A stretch of DNA of 64,000 bases. It comes from Actinomycetota bacterium. Lineage in GTDB: Bacteria > Actinomycetota > Actinomycetes > Actinomycetales > Microbacteriaceae. Positions within the stretch are counted from its first letter, which is position 1. Every line of letters begins with the position of its first letter. Where the stretch lies: NCBI GenBank assembly GCA_020160915.1, contig JAIUPK010000001.1, forward strand, positions 89,645 to 153,644. The letters run 5' to 3'. This document shows, piece after piece, positions 26,501 to 33,985 of this stretch. A model generated the notes under the pieces. The model worked only from the letters and a program-made list of their open reading frames with translations, searched no databases and was not told where the DNA came from. Made by a program: the position numbers and the translations under genes.

Positions 26501-29388
26501 ATGCCCACGCGGATGGTTCCGGTGGAGCGTGCACCGAGGGAGTCGATGACCGTGTAGGTGAAGGTGTCGGTTCCCGCCGAGTAGTCGCCGGCCTGATAGG
26601 AGATCCTGTCAGCCTGGGTGTCGATGACCGCACCCTTCTCCGGGTTGCTGGCCTGACCGAGCAATTGCACCGAGTCGCCGTCCGGATCGATCCCCGTCAG
26701 CGGAATCTTCACCCGAACCGTCTCACCCGCCAGCACCCGAGCGGTGACCGTCGCAGGCACCGGCGCGTTGTTGGTGGCCTGGTCCTCCTCGCGGACGTTG
26801 ATCCTCACCACGGCCGTCGCGGCCTGCCCATCGGGTCCGGTGACCCGGTAGCTCGCGGTGAAGTTGCCGGTGCGATCGGGAGCGAGGTAGCGCAACACGT
26901 TGCCCGACGCGAAGAGCAGACCCGAGTTCGCGGGCAGCTGCTGTTCGAGCGTGGGTTGCAGGGTGAGATCCAGGCCGTCGGGATGCTCGTCGTTGCGCAA
27001 CACAGGGATGTCGATCGCCTGCCCCACGCGCACCGTCACGCTGTCGTCAGTGGCGATCGGCGCCTGAACGCGGGTCGGAGTCGGGATCTCGATCACTGTG
27101 ATCACGCCCTCGGCCTCGGCGAGGCCGTTGCTGATTCGGTAGTTGAAGGTCACAGGGTGATCCAGCGGCGCCTCGAGGCTCACGCGAACGAGACGTTGTT
27201 CGAGCACCTCAGCACGAACTCCCGAGTTCGCGGGCAGATTGGTGATTCCCGTGACCAACAGCACGCCGCCGGCCGGATCGACGTCAGTGCCGGCGACATC
27301 GATGCGCTCGTTGCGCAGAGTCTTGACGAATACGGTCTTGGGCACCGTGATGGGCTTGGTGTTCGCGTCGGGCGGGGCTGCGACATCCACGCGCACGAGC
27401 CCTGTAACCGTCTGCGTTCCATCGGTGACGACGAATTCCAAGTAGTGGGTGCGTACCGCCGAGCTCGTGAAACGGAAGGTTCCGGTCTCGTAGCTCGGGG
27501 TGATCGTGACATCCGCTTTGGCGGGCACGCTGTTGAGCCGCAGGGTGCCCGATCCACCACGAACGTGGTCGAGTGGACTCAGGGTGACTTCTTGTCCGGC
27601 GTACGCGAGCACCGCGAAGGGCTCGGCCACGATGGGCACCTCGCCCGCGGCCTTCACTGTGACGGTGAGCGTGCCGGTAGCCTCGGCGCTGCCGTCTGAA
27701 ACGACAATGGTCACAACCTTGAGGTCGCCGCCGGCGCCAGCATCGGTGAAGACGACCGAGCCGCCCGGCTTGTAGCTGACGGAGTCTGGTTCGGCCGTAC
27801 TGGCGCTCGTGAGGTAGAACGCGTCGCCGTCGGGATCGACCCAATCCGAGAGCACCTGGGAGGCGACGCGGCCGCCTGCTTGCACGACGGCCTTGGTTGT
27901 GCGCACCTGCTGCGGCGCCGAGTTCTCGGCTTCGCCTCGAATGGTGACGACGACGCTCGCCGTTGCGGTTCCGCCCCGCCCGTCGGTGATGGAGTAGTCG
28001 AACCGCAGCTGTCCCGAGGCACCGGGAGAGAGGGTGAGTTGGATCTGCTGCCGTTCGGTGATGAGGTCGATGCGACCGACAGCCTCATCGATGGGCGTTA
28101 GCTCTGAGACCACGAGAACGTCGCCGTTCGGGTCATAGTCATTGAGCAGTACCGGAAGCACCGTGGACCTGCCGGGACGCGCACCGAACTCGTCGTCGAG
28201 AGCGACGGGAGGCTGCTGAGCCTTCTCCACCTCGGGAGGGATCTCCTCGTCGTTCTGCTGCTCCTGGGGCGTCTGGTCGTCGACCGTGATGAGCTCGTCC
28301 CAGTTGTCGATGAGCTCCCCGGCGCGTTGCACCGCCCAGGTGGCCCCCGACCGCCGATCGTTGAGAACGGCCCGGGCACCATTCGTTTCGAAGCTCAGTC
28401 GGGCGGTACCGGGCATGGAGGCGAGCACCGCAGTCGTGCCCTCGGATTCACCACCGCACCTGCGCCAGTTCTGCCCGTTCGACCACGCGGCATAGTCGCA
28501 TCCCGCAAGGCTCAGCGGGCGAGCCGGGCTGCCGGCGGTGTCCGTGACCAGGGATGACACAGCACCACTGCCCAGCGAGACAGCGATGAGTCCGCCCGAG
28601 TAGCCAATGAGCACCCGCTCACCGTCGATGCTCGGCCACTGCAGCACCGCACCCGTGCCGGATCCCAGCTCGGCCGAGAGGTCGACGGTGCGTCCGTCGA
28701 GAAGGAGCGCGTCGGTCTGCGTGTCGAGAATCACCCAGTGTCCGCCGACGGACGTGATGCTGCGGCTGGACGACGTGCCGGGCACTGTCACCGACTGCGA
28801 ACTGTCAACACCGTCGGAGGATGCGGCGTTCACTCGATAGACGAGCCCGGCAGACGGCGAATAGGCGTAGAGCACGCCCGCCGGATCCATGCTCACCATG
28901 GCGTCGGTGCCCAGGCTCAACGTCGAATCGGACTGGGCGTCGAAGGTGGACAGGTCGGCTGAGTTCAGCAGCCAGAGTTCGCCGGTGCCCTGCTCGAAGA
29001 CGGCAACACGCGTGCCAGCCAGGAGCACCTGGGGCTGGTTGGGTGGGAGCGCGACGCTGTCGCTGATCTCAGAGGTCGCGGCATCCACGATATCGATCTT
29101 GTTCTCGGTGCGATCGACCAGCAGCACCGTGGACCCCTGCTGGAGCACCTGGATGTCGTTGCCTGTCGACGCGACAACGGTGTTGAGCTCGAGGACCTCG
29201 GTGTTGGCGCGACCGATAGCCTGCTGCTGGCTGTTGGCGACCCAGACCGAGCCGTCACCCAGTTCGAGTTGCTGCGCCGGGTAGCCCGTCGACACGATGG
29301 CAACAGCCCCGACCAGGGCCGCGATGACGACACCGCTGGTCACACTGATGACGAGCGACGCGTGGGCGGAAATCCACTTCCTGATCAC
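23512..29388 (-). CDS. Giant cell-surface protein: beta-propeller-like region, Ig/cadherin-like repeats, FN3 domains
   Basis: 1958-aa membrane-anchored protein. The GTG at 29388 (10 bases after the kinase stop) gives a short basic N-terminus and one transmembrane helix (about 10-33), so the bulk is outside the cell. Residues about 40-350 look like a beta-propeller of short repeats. An acidic linker (QTPQEQQNDEEIPPEVEKA) follows. Tandem Ig/cadherin-like domains then carry calcium-type loops such as LPVLLNDYDPNGD, LTGIDPDGDSV and VLANDSDPDGSP. At least two or three C-terminal FN3 domains begin at about 1490 (PVTNLTATGFGDREISLRWN), with several Cys pairs. There is no LPXTG or other sorting signal at the end. 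It is the likely effector or adhesin of the operon, comparable with the FN3 protein of bifidobacterial PFNA clusters. Confidence 0.85.
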   Translation of the reverse strand: MIRKWISAHASLVISVTSGVVIAALVGAVAIVSTGYPAQQLELGDGSVWVANSQQQAIGRANTEVLELNTVVASTGNDIQVLQQGSTVLLVDRTENKIDIVDAATSEISDSVALPPNQPQVLLAGTRVAVFEQGTGELWLLNSADLSTFDAQSDSTLSLGTDAMVSMDPAGVLYAYSPSAGLVYRVNAASSDGVDSSQSVTVPGTSSSRSITSVGGHWVILDTQTDALLLDGRTVDLSAELGSGTGAVLQWPSIDGERVLIGYSGGLIAVSLGSGAVSSLVTDTAGSPARPLSLAGCDYAAWSNGQNWRRCGGESEGTTAVLASMPGTARLSFETNGARAVLNDRRSGATWAVQRAGELIDNWDELITVDDQTPQEQQNDEEIPPEVEKAQQPPVALDDEFGARPGRSTVLPVLLNDYDPNGDVLVVSELTPIDEAVGRIDLITERQQIQLTLSPGASGQLRFDYSITDGRGGTATASVVVTIRGEAENSAPQQVRTTKAVVQAGGRVASQVLSDWVDPDGDAFYLTSASTAEPDSVSYKPGGSVVFTDAGAGGDLKVVTIVVSDGSAEATGTLTVTVKAAGEVPIVAEPFAVLAYAGQEVTLSPLDHVRGGSGTLRLNSVPAKADVTITPSYETGTFRFTSSAVRTHYLEFVVTDGTQTVTGLVRVDVAAPPDANTKPITVPKTVFVKTLRNERIDVAGTDVDPAGGVLLVTGITNLPANSGVRAEVLEQRLVRVSLEAPLDHPVTFNYRISNGLAEAEGVITVIEIPTPTRVQAPIATDDSVTVRVGQAIDIPVLRNDEHPDGLDLTLQPTLEQQLPANSGLLFASGNVLRYLAPDRTGNFTASYRVTGPDGQAATAVVRINVREEDQATNNAPVPATVTARVLAGETVRVKIPLTGIDPDGDSVQLLGQASNPEKGAVIDTQADRISYQAGDYSAGTDTFTYTVIDSLGARSTGTIRVGISPRLEGARNPVAIVDEVTVRPGVTVSVQVLANDSDPDGSPLTIVSAEPNDTVTTAEIVGDLVQVTPPRTPGTYGVIYSIANASGGSSQNFIRITVKADAALAYPLVSDTVLTLSDVLDRDQVTVDVLANVFFADGDPRTLGLSIYPGYGANASVTSGKRVTVTVGKKSQIIPFKVTHPDDPSVVSYGFIRVPGSDDALPQVDRRAPALRVNSEDTLTIDLNDYVIAVGGKQVRLTDANSVRATHSDGSNLVVDDDTLAFTSADKYFGPASISFEVTDGTSATDPNGRTAILVLPITVLPRDNQPPVFRGAVISFEPGQEKEIDLLKLTNYPYPDDLAELAYSVIDPLPIGFSYALNGSQLTLRADDDAVKGSATAMTLGVKDDLSVGQSGRIELSVVQSTRPLVRPGADQAIVKRSSTTTVDVLVNDEATNPFAGKPLQVVAIRGLDGDALPAGVEIVPSANKSSLSVTVSSTAAPGDVTLQYQVADATNDPDRFVWGLVTISVQDRPDPVTNLTATGFGDREISLRWNAGAFNNSPITGYRVVVSTTSGSTFTTVTCGGTTCTVPTPGNGSANAVRFSVVSTNAIGDSDAVSTGSGVWSDIVPAAPSGVSAEPLDHGLRVTWNAVPTPAGGTPVSTYVVDVGGVSTSVGCSTATCTTSVVDSSLANGTLVTYSVSARNDAFGPLAAWNSTSQQGTPAGAPLAIAPPIATSTSDTSIALDWSGTFSANGRAVSDYTAAIYTGAGPSCDSDGTVTDNGATLFAAGTGTSTIFSGLSPEVEYTLVVFAYNGQGCTQSQTVIARTPPSVVVDLSVSGPSANGSVFDFVLQGIDLGGGMVSSGYSVYYRLNGGTEYGPVSIPGFLAAEPLQFGQSVSVELRACRDYGGQLVCQPTMSSAFPLGVPVDPQVAGPLTFTQDDSGDPQNDGTFAWLGFPSGTYELVEYACGTAPGDGTFLVAGSDPTCHVSANPAQTPWLTIRVTANGGQTYTISYNGFDYD

Positions 29389-29398
29389 GTGATCACCG

Positions 29399-30829
29399 TC
29401 ATCGCGGTACGTCAGCGCACTTCTCGCTGCTGGGCATTCCGGTCTTGCCCTCACGGTTCACTGCGACGGTGATGCACACCCGGTCGCCGGGCTCCGCGTC
29501 GACCACGAAGCTCGTGCCGCGCTGCTGAACGGGTGCGCCGCCGTCTGAGGTGCTCACCTGATACGTGTCGGTGGCACCGAGGCCCGGGTCACTCCACGTG
29601 AACTCGACGGTGTTGTCGGTGACCTGCGTCTCGATTGCGGTCACCATCGGGATGTCCGACGATGCCGACCGCAGCAGCACCAGTGTCGCAACGGTGCCGA
29701 GGACGACCGCGAGGACCGCCGCCGCCACCAGGATCCACGCGATTGTCTGGAATCGGCCACCGCGATCCTGGGGTCGCGTGCCCGAACTCCGAGGCAACGG
29801 GGCGTCTTCCTTGATGAGTGTTCCCACCGCGCTGTAGTCGCCGGTGGTCTCCCCGGTGCGCCGCCGACGCCGGCGCTGGGAGACCGTGCCCCGCGGAACG
29901 ACCCCACCACGGATCCTGGTGCGATCTTCCAGGTCGGCGACCGTCGCGAGGGCCCAGTCGTCCATGACGACTTCCACGGGAGTCTGCGGCACACCGATTT
30001 CGGTCTCCACCGCCTGCAATTCCCTCACCAGTTCCAGGATGCTGGACTGGCGGTTCTCGGGCTTGCGCGACATGGCCCGCCAGAGGGCGCGCTCCAGGCT
30101 CTGGGGCACATCATTGCGATCCATCGGCTGCGGCTTCGCACGGTTGATGCGCGAGATCAGATCGGTCGACTTGTTCGAGTCACCGGGCACCTCGAATGGC
30201 GAGCGGCCCGCCAGCAGCGAGTACACCGTCGCCGCGAAGGCCCACACCTCGGATGCCACGGTGCCGGCCGTCTCGTCCATGAGCACCTCCGGCGCCGACC
30301 ACGGGATCGACATGCCCACGGCCTCGCGATCGTCGGACTCGCTCAGGGTGGCGGCGATGCCGAAATCGGACAGCACGGGGTGTCCGTAGGCGGTAAGGAG
30401 GATGTTGGACGGCTTGATGTCGCGGTGCAGGACACCAGCACGGTGCGCAGTCTCGATCGCGCTACCGATCTTGACCGCGATGCGCAGCACCTCGGCGACG
30501 GGCAGGCGTTCGATGCGATATCGCTGACTCAGCGCCGACGAACACAGTTCCATGACCAGGTAGGGGCGGCCGTCGGATGACACGCTCGCCTGGTACACCG
30601 TGAGGATCGAGGGGTGCGCGCTCAACTGGGCCATCAGGTTGGCCTCGGCCTGGAACATCTGCCGCACCTGGTCGTTGACGACCTCGCTGAGCATGACCTT
30701 GACTGCGACCTGTCGACGAGGCATGTTCTGCTCGTACAGGAAGACGTCCGCGAAACCGCCGGAGCCCAGAATGTGAATGTGGGAGAATCCCGGCAGCGTC
30801 GGGGGTTGGGATGGCAGTCGGCGCGCCAC
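29399..30829 (-). CDS. Membrane Ser/Thr protein kinase with extracellular FN3-like domain
   Basis: 476-aa receptor-type Hanks kinase. From the GTG at 30829 (GAGGGG 7 bases upstream; GTG at 30835 is an alternative) the catalytic features are the Gly loop GSGGFADV (22-29), Lys44, Glu62, HRDIKPSN with Asp137, SDFG with Asp155 and WSAPEVL. A basic juxtamembrane linker contains DRTRIRGG and RRRRRRTGETTGDYSAVGT, probable autophosphorylation sites. A transmembrane helix lies at about 365-390. The outside domain is FN3-like (VEFTWSDPGLGATDTYQVS), not the PASTA repeats of PknB. It should phosphorylate the FHA proteins encoded in the same operon. The giant FN3 gene follows after 10 bases. Confidence 0.93.
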   Translation of the reverse strand: MARRLPSQPPTLPGFSHIHILGSGGFADVFLYEQNMPRRQVAVKVMLSEVVNDQVRQMFQAEANLMAQLSAHPSILTVYQASVSSDGRPYLVMELCSSALSQRYRIERLPVAEVLRIAVKIGSAIETAHRAGVLHRDIKPSNILLTAYGHPVLSDFGIAATLSESDDREAVGMSIPWSAPEVLMDETAGTVASEVWAFAATVYSLLAGRSPFEVPGDSNKSTDLISRINRAKPQPMDRNDVPQSLERALWRAMSRKPENRQSSILELVRELQAVETEIGVPQTPVEVVMDDWALATVADLEDRTRIRGGVVPRGTVSQRRRRRRTGETTGDYSAVGTLIKEDAPLPRSSGTRPQDRGGRFQTIAWILVAAAVLAVVLGTVATLVLLRSASSDIPMVTAIETQVTDNTVEFTWSDPGLGATDTYQVSTSDGGAPVQQRGTSFVVDAEPGDRVCITVAVNREGKTGMPSSEKCADVPR

Positions 30830-30861
30830 GAACACCCCCTCGCCTCTGGACGTATCCGACC

Positions 30862-30867
30862 ATTCTA
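30862..30867 (-). promoter_or_regulatory. Possible -10 element for an internal promoter before the kinase gene
   Basis: On the minus strand this reads TAGAAT, close to the TATAAT consensus, about 27 bases before the kinase SD. No good -35 hexamer is seen 17 bases upstream. It would allow the kinase and downstream genes to be expressed separately from the FHA and phosphatase genes. Confidence 0.3.
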
Positions 30868-30899
30868 GGCAGGTACCCCGCGGGCTGGGTCGCCGTGTA

Positions 30900-30941
30900 C
30901 CCCGAAGAGGGGTCGTGCGGCCGACCCCCACTTCTGGGTCG
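30900..30941. other. Mutually exclusive hairpins between phosphatase and kinase genes
   Basis: In the 140-base gap between the PP2C stop and the kinase start, CCCC (30900-30903) can pair with GGGG (30909-30912). GGGGTCG (30909-30915) can instead pair with CGACCCC (30922-30928) around a 6-base loop. CGACCC (30922-30927) can also pair with GGGTCG (30936-30941). The stems share bases and so exclude one another, as in an attenuator. There is no clear U-run on the transcript, so intrinsic termination is not demonstrated. Confidence 0.45.
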
Positions 30942-30969
30942 TCGGGAGCCGCTTTCGATACCTGCGAGC

Positions 30970-31803
30970 TCAGTGCGAGCGGGCTGAACGCGGTGCCGTG
31001 TCGTCGTCGGGCACTGACTCGGGGGCATCCAGCACATCGATCACGATCGCCGTGATGTTGTCGCGGCCCCCCGCGGCGAGCGCAGCGTCGATGAGTGCGC
31101 CAGCGGTCTCGAGCGCCGACAACCCGGCCGCCAGGTGCAGTCGGAGGCGTTCGGTGCTGACCTCCTTGGTGAGCCCGTCAGAGCACAGCAGTAGACGCAG
31201 TCCGGCGTGAGCGCGGATCATCCAGAAGTCCGGGATGGGCGCCGCGTTGAACCCGACGGCGCGCGTGATGATGTTGCTGTCCGGATGATGCTCGGCCTCG
31301 TCGCGCGTGAGGGTGCCCGACTCCACCAGTTCCTGAACCACCGAGTGATCGACCGTCACCTGAGTGAGCTCGTTGCGTTCGAACGAATAGACCCGGCTGT
31401 CGCCGACATTGAAGATTGCGAAATACGGCTCGTCATCCTGAAGGGTCAGGAGGGCCCCCGTGACAGTGGTGCCGACGCCGAGCTCGCTCTCCCCCGAGAT
31501 CACCGAGATGTCGTCGGTTGCCGCCTCAAGGGCGCGCTCGATGGCGCGAGGGGCAGCGAAGTCCCCCACCGCGGCCTCGGCGAGCCGGCGCACGACGGCC
31601 GCACTGGCCAGGTCGCCCGCCGAGTGGCCGCCCATCCCGTCTGCCACGGCGAACATGGGCGACTGCGCGACGTAACTGTCCTCGTTTGCGGCACGCCTGC
31701 GACCGGTGTCGGTGGCCGCCGCCCATGCGATCACGAACGCGTCGGCAGGGTGCCCGGGGATGGGCACGGCCAAGCGCGCCGTGCTGGCGCCGATCTCGGT
31801 CAC
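30970..31803 (-). CDS. PP2C-family Ser/Thr protein phosphatase
   Basis: 277-aa metal-dependent (Mg/Mn) phosphatase expected to reverse the action of the kinase encoded next to it. The family motifs are complete: RRRAANEDSYVA (N-terminal Asp), FAVADGMGGHSAGDLAS, NVGDSRVYSF, LLLCSDGLTKEV and the C-terminal GGRDNITAIVI with the metal-binding Asp. No membrane segment is present, unlike PstP of mycobacteria, so it is cytosolic. It starts 18 bases after the upstream FHA gene stop. Confidence 0.95.
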   Translation of the reverse strand: MTEIGASTARLAVPIPGHPADAFVIAWAAATDTGRRRAANEDSYVAQSPMFAVADGMGGHSAGDLASAAVVRRLAEAAVGDFAAPRAIERALEAATDDISVISGESELGVGTTVTGALLTLQDDEPYFAIFNVGDSRVYSFERNELTQVTVDHSVVQELVESGTLTRDEAEHHPDSNIITRAVGFNAAPIPDFWMIRAHAGLRLLLCSDGLTKEVSTERLRLHLAAGLSALETAGALIDAALAAGGRDNITAIVIDVLDAPESVPDDDTAPRSARSH

Positions 31804-31821
31804 GACTGCCTCTCCGCCCTG

Positions 31822-32361
31822 CTAGGCCGGGCGTTGCATCGGGAGGATCTGGAGGATGTTGTCGTCACCAATATCCACCAGTGTGCCCGGAGACACTACC
31901 ACCGACTCACCCTGACGCAGCTTGCGTGGCACACTGCCCGGCACCATGACGATCGACCCGTTCGTGGATCTGAGGTCAGTGACCACCACCGTGGCACCCA
32001 GCTGACGTACCTCGACGTGCGATGCTGAGACCTCCCGCTGGGGCGACGGAACTCGAATCAGACGCGGCGGCGCTCCGGTGACCACTCTGGGTGCCGAAGG
32101 ATTGCGACCGACGTAGCACGGGGCGTCGAGCACAATCGGTTCGGCGCGCGACGACACCCGCACCGCGTAGTAGCGCAGTGGCGCAATCTCCTCAGTCTGT
32201 TGAGGCTCGTCGACGATCGGAAGCCCTGTGGCGTGGTCGATCCGCCTTGGCGCGGGCTTCGGCACGATGCGGGTGTGCTCGACGTCGGGCTCGCTCGATC
32301 GCGCGACGGACGGCAGATCGCGCGGGGGCACGATCACCGTGTCGTCGAGGTCCTCACTCAC
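31822..32361 (-). CDS. FHA-domain phosphothreonine-binding protein
   Basis: 179 aa from the GTG at 32361; a TTG at 32403 inside the 38-bp repeats would add 14 residues (METHDQQ...) that are translated repeat DNA. The GTG is preferred because removing the repeats restores a GTGA overlap with the aldehyde dehydrogenase stop, although no SD is visible. The N-terminal tail has two threonine motifs, DDTVIVPP (Thr8) and EHTRIVPKP. The FHA domain fills about residues 75-175: YVGRNPSAP, SASHVEVRQ, TDLRSTNGS, GTLVDIGDDNILQIL. It is the first gene of the phosphatase/kinase operon and a probable kinase substrate and adaptor. Confidence 0.85.
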   Translation of the reverse strand: MSEDLDDTVIVPPRDLPSVARSSEPDVEHTRIVPKPAPRRIDHATGLPIVDEPQQTEEIAPLRYYAVRVSSRAEPIVLDAPCYVGRNPSAPRVVTGAPPRLIRVPSPQREVSASHVEVRQLGATVVVTDLRSTNGSIVMVPGSVPRKLRQGESVVVSPGTLVDIGDDNILQILPMQRPA

Positions 32362-32364
32362 CCG

Positions 32365-32451
32365 ATGAAACTCATACGGTATCTGCTGGTCATGAGTTTC
32401 CAATGAAACTCATACGGTATCTGCTGGTCATGAGTTTCCAATGAAACTCAT
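32365..32451. repeat. 38-bp direct repeat, two full copies plus 11 bases of a third
   Basis: The units at 32365-32402 and 32403-32440 are identical, and 32441-32451 repeats the first 11 bases (ATGAAACTCAT). Each unit begins with ATGAAACTCAT and ends with ATGAGTTTCCA, nearly its own reverse complement, so copies can form hairpins. The array covers the 3' end of the aldehyde dehydrogenase gene and abuts the FHA start. It is clearly more AT-rich than the flanking genes. Confidence 0.9.
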
Positions 32452-32454
32452 GAC
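32427..32454. other. Perfect hairpin over the aldehyde dehydrogenase stop codon
   Basis: GTCATGAGTTTC (32427-32438) and GAAACTCATGAC (32443-32454) are exact reverse complements around a 4-base loop, giving a 12-bp stem. It includes the last codons and the TGA of the aldehyde dehydrogenase gene. There is no T-run after it in the transcription direction, so it may protect or attenuate the transcript rather than terminate it. Confidence 0.6.
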
Positions 32455-33861
32455 GTGCTTGATCCGGGTGTAGTCCTCGAAGCCGTAGCTGGAGAGGTCC
32501 TTGCCGTAGCCCGAGTGCTTGAAGCCTCCGTGGGGCATCTCGGCGACCAGCGGAATGTGGGTGTTGATCCACACGCAACCGAAGTCGAGATGCTTGGCGA
32601 AGCGCATCGCGCGGGCGTGATCCTTGGTCCAGACACTGGATGACAGCCCGTACTGCACCCCGTTGGCCCACTCGAGGGCCTGCTTCTCGTCGGTGAACGA
32701 CTGCACGGTGATCACGGGTCCGAAGATCTCGTTCTGGATCGCGTCATCCGTCTGCGTGAGGCCCGACACGATCGTGGCCTCGTAGAAGTAGCCCTTGTCG
32801 CCCTGACGGGCCCCGCCGAGCTCGACCTTCGCGTTGGACGGCAGCGCGTCGATGATGCCGGAGACGCGCTCGAGCTGATTCGCGTTGTTGACCGGACCGA
32901 ACAGGATGTCCTCGCGGTCGGGAGCGCCCGTCTTGGCGTTGTCCTTCGCCCAGGCGGCGAGCGCCGCCACGAACTCGTCGTGAACGTTCTTGTGCACGAG
33001 CACGCGGGTCGCCGCGGTGCAGTCCTGCCCGGCGTTGAAGTACCCGGCGATGCCGATGCCCTCAACGGCGGCCTCGATGTCGGCGTCGTCGAACACGATG
33101 ACCGGTGCCTTGCCGCCGAGTTCGAGGTGCACGCGCTTCAGATCGGATGCCGCGGCCTTCGCGACCTCCATACCCGCCCGCACCGAACCGGTGATCGACA
33201 CCATCTGGGGAGTCTTGTGGTCGATCATGAGGCCACCGGTCGTGCGGTCACCTGTGATCACGTTGAGCACACCGGCAGGTAGGAACTCTGCGGCGACCTC
33301 TGCCAGCAGCAGCGTCGACGACGGTGTCGTGTCGCTGGGCTTGAGAACCGTGGTGTTGCCGGCGGCGATGGCCGGGGCGAACTTCCACACTGCCATGTTG
33401 AGCGGATAGTTCCAGGGGGTGACCTGACCGATGACGCCGATCGGCTCACGGCGGATCGAGGAGGTGTGGTCCTTCATGTACTCGCCGGTGGCGACGCCGC
33501 TGAGGTGGCGCGCCTCGCCGGCGAAGAACCTGATCTGGTCGACCGAGAGCATGATCTCGTCGGCGACGAGGGAGGCGCGAGGCTTGCCGGTGTCCTTCGA
33601 CTCCAGGTCGGCGAACTCGTCCGCGCGAGCCTCCATCGCATCGGCGATGCGGAACAGTGCGAGCTGGCGCTCCGCGGGAGTGGTCTCGCCCCACTCCTCG
33701 AACGCTGCGGCGGCCGCGGAGTAGGCCGCATCGACGTCGGCCTTGCCCGACACAGGGGATGTCGCGTATGCCTCCTCTGTCGCCGGGTCGATGACCTCGA
33801 AACTCGAGTCGCCGCGCGCGGAGACGAATTCGCCGTTGATGAAGTTACGAATCTCTGCCAT
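32428..33861 (-). CDS. Gamma-aminobutyraldehyde dehydrogenase-like aldehyde dehydrogenase
   Basis: 477-aa NAD-dependent aldehyde dehydrogenase that would oxidise 4-aminobutanal, the product of putrescine deamination, to GABA. Key elements are TPWNYPLNMAVWK, the nucleotide-binding SITGSVRAGMEVAKAAA, HLELGGKAP with the general base Glu near 247, AGQDCTAATRVLV with catalytic Cys281, and EIFGPVITV. The C-terminus HVMSFIGNS ends within the 38-bp repeat; the ancestral end was probably HVMSFIG. It is divergent from the Lrp regulator and the diamine aminotransferase and so belongs to the putrescine set. PatD/Prr is the closest functional analogy. Confidence 0.9.
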   Translation of the reverse strand: MAEIRNFINGEFVSARGDSSFEVIDPATEEAYATSPVSGKADVDAAYSAAAAAFEEWGETTPAERQLALFRIADAMEARADEFADLESKDTGKPRASLVADEIMLSVDQIRFFAGEARHLSGVATGEYMKDHTSSIRREPIGVIGQVTPWNYPLNMAVWKFAPAIAAGNTTVLKPSDTTPSSTLLLAEVAAEFLPAGVLNVITGDRTTGGLMIDHKTPQMVSITGSVRAGMEVAKAAASDLKRVHLELGGKAPVIVFDDADIEAAVEGIGIAGYFNAGQDCTAATRVLVHKNVHDEFVAALAAWAKDNAKTGAPDREDILFGPVNNANQLERVSGIIDALPSNAKVELGGARQGDKGYFYEATIVSGLTQTDDAIQNEIFGPVITVQSFTDEKQALEWANGVQYGLSSSVWTKDHARAMRFAKHLDFGCVWINTHIPLVAEMPHGGFKHSGYGKDLSSYGFEDYTRIKHVMSFIGNS

Positions 33862-33985
33862 GGCACTAACTTAGCCGGGCGTCGGCCGTGGCATCCACCG
33901 TCGACACTAACGATTTCAGCAGTCATTTCGCGGCTGAGGTGCGGAATCGCTTGTGACTACCCTCGCGCACTGACAGAATCGAGCC

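Noticed and set aside
25969-27699. 576-codon plus-strand frame antisense to the giant surface protein
   Set aside because: Composition is rich in Arg, Gly, Asp and His without motifs, and the minus-strand frame has clear repeated Ig/cadherin-like domains. It is a shadow of the DPDG-type repeats.
32362-32403. TTG start at 32403 for the FHA gene
   Set aside because: It would translate repeat-derived DNA and has no SD; the GTG at 32361 matches the inferred ancestral overlap. It cannot be fully excluded.
32365-32451. CRISPR array
   Set aside because: Units are directly adjacent without spacers and there are no cas genes; this is a tandem palindromic repeat.
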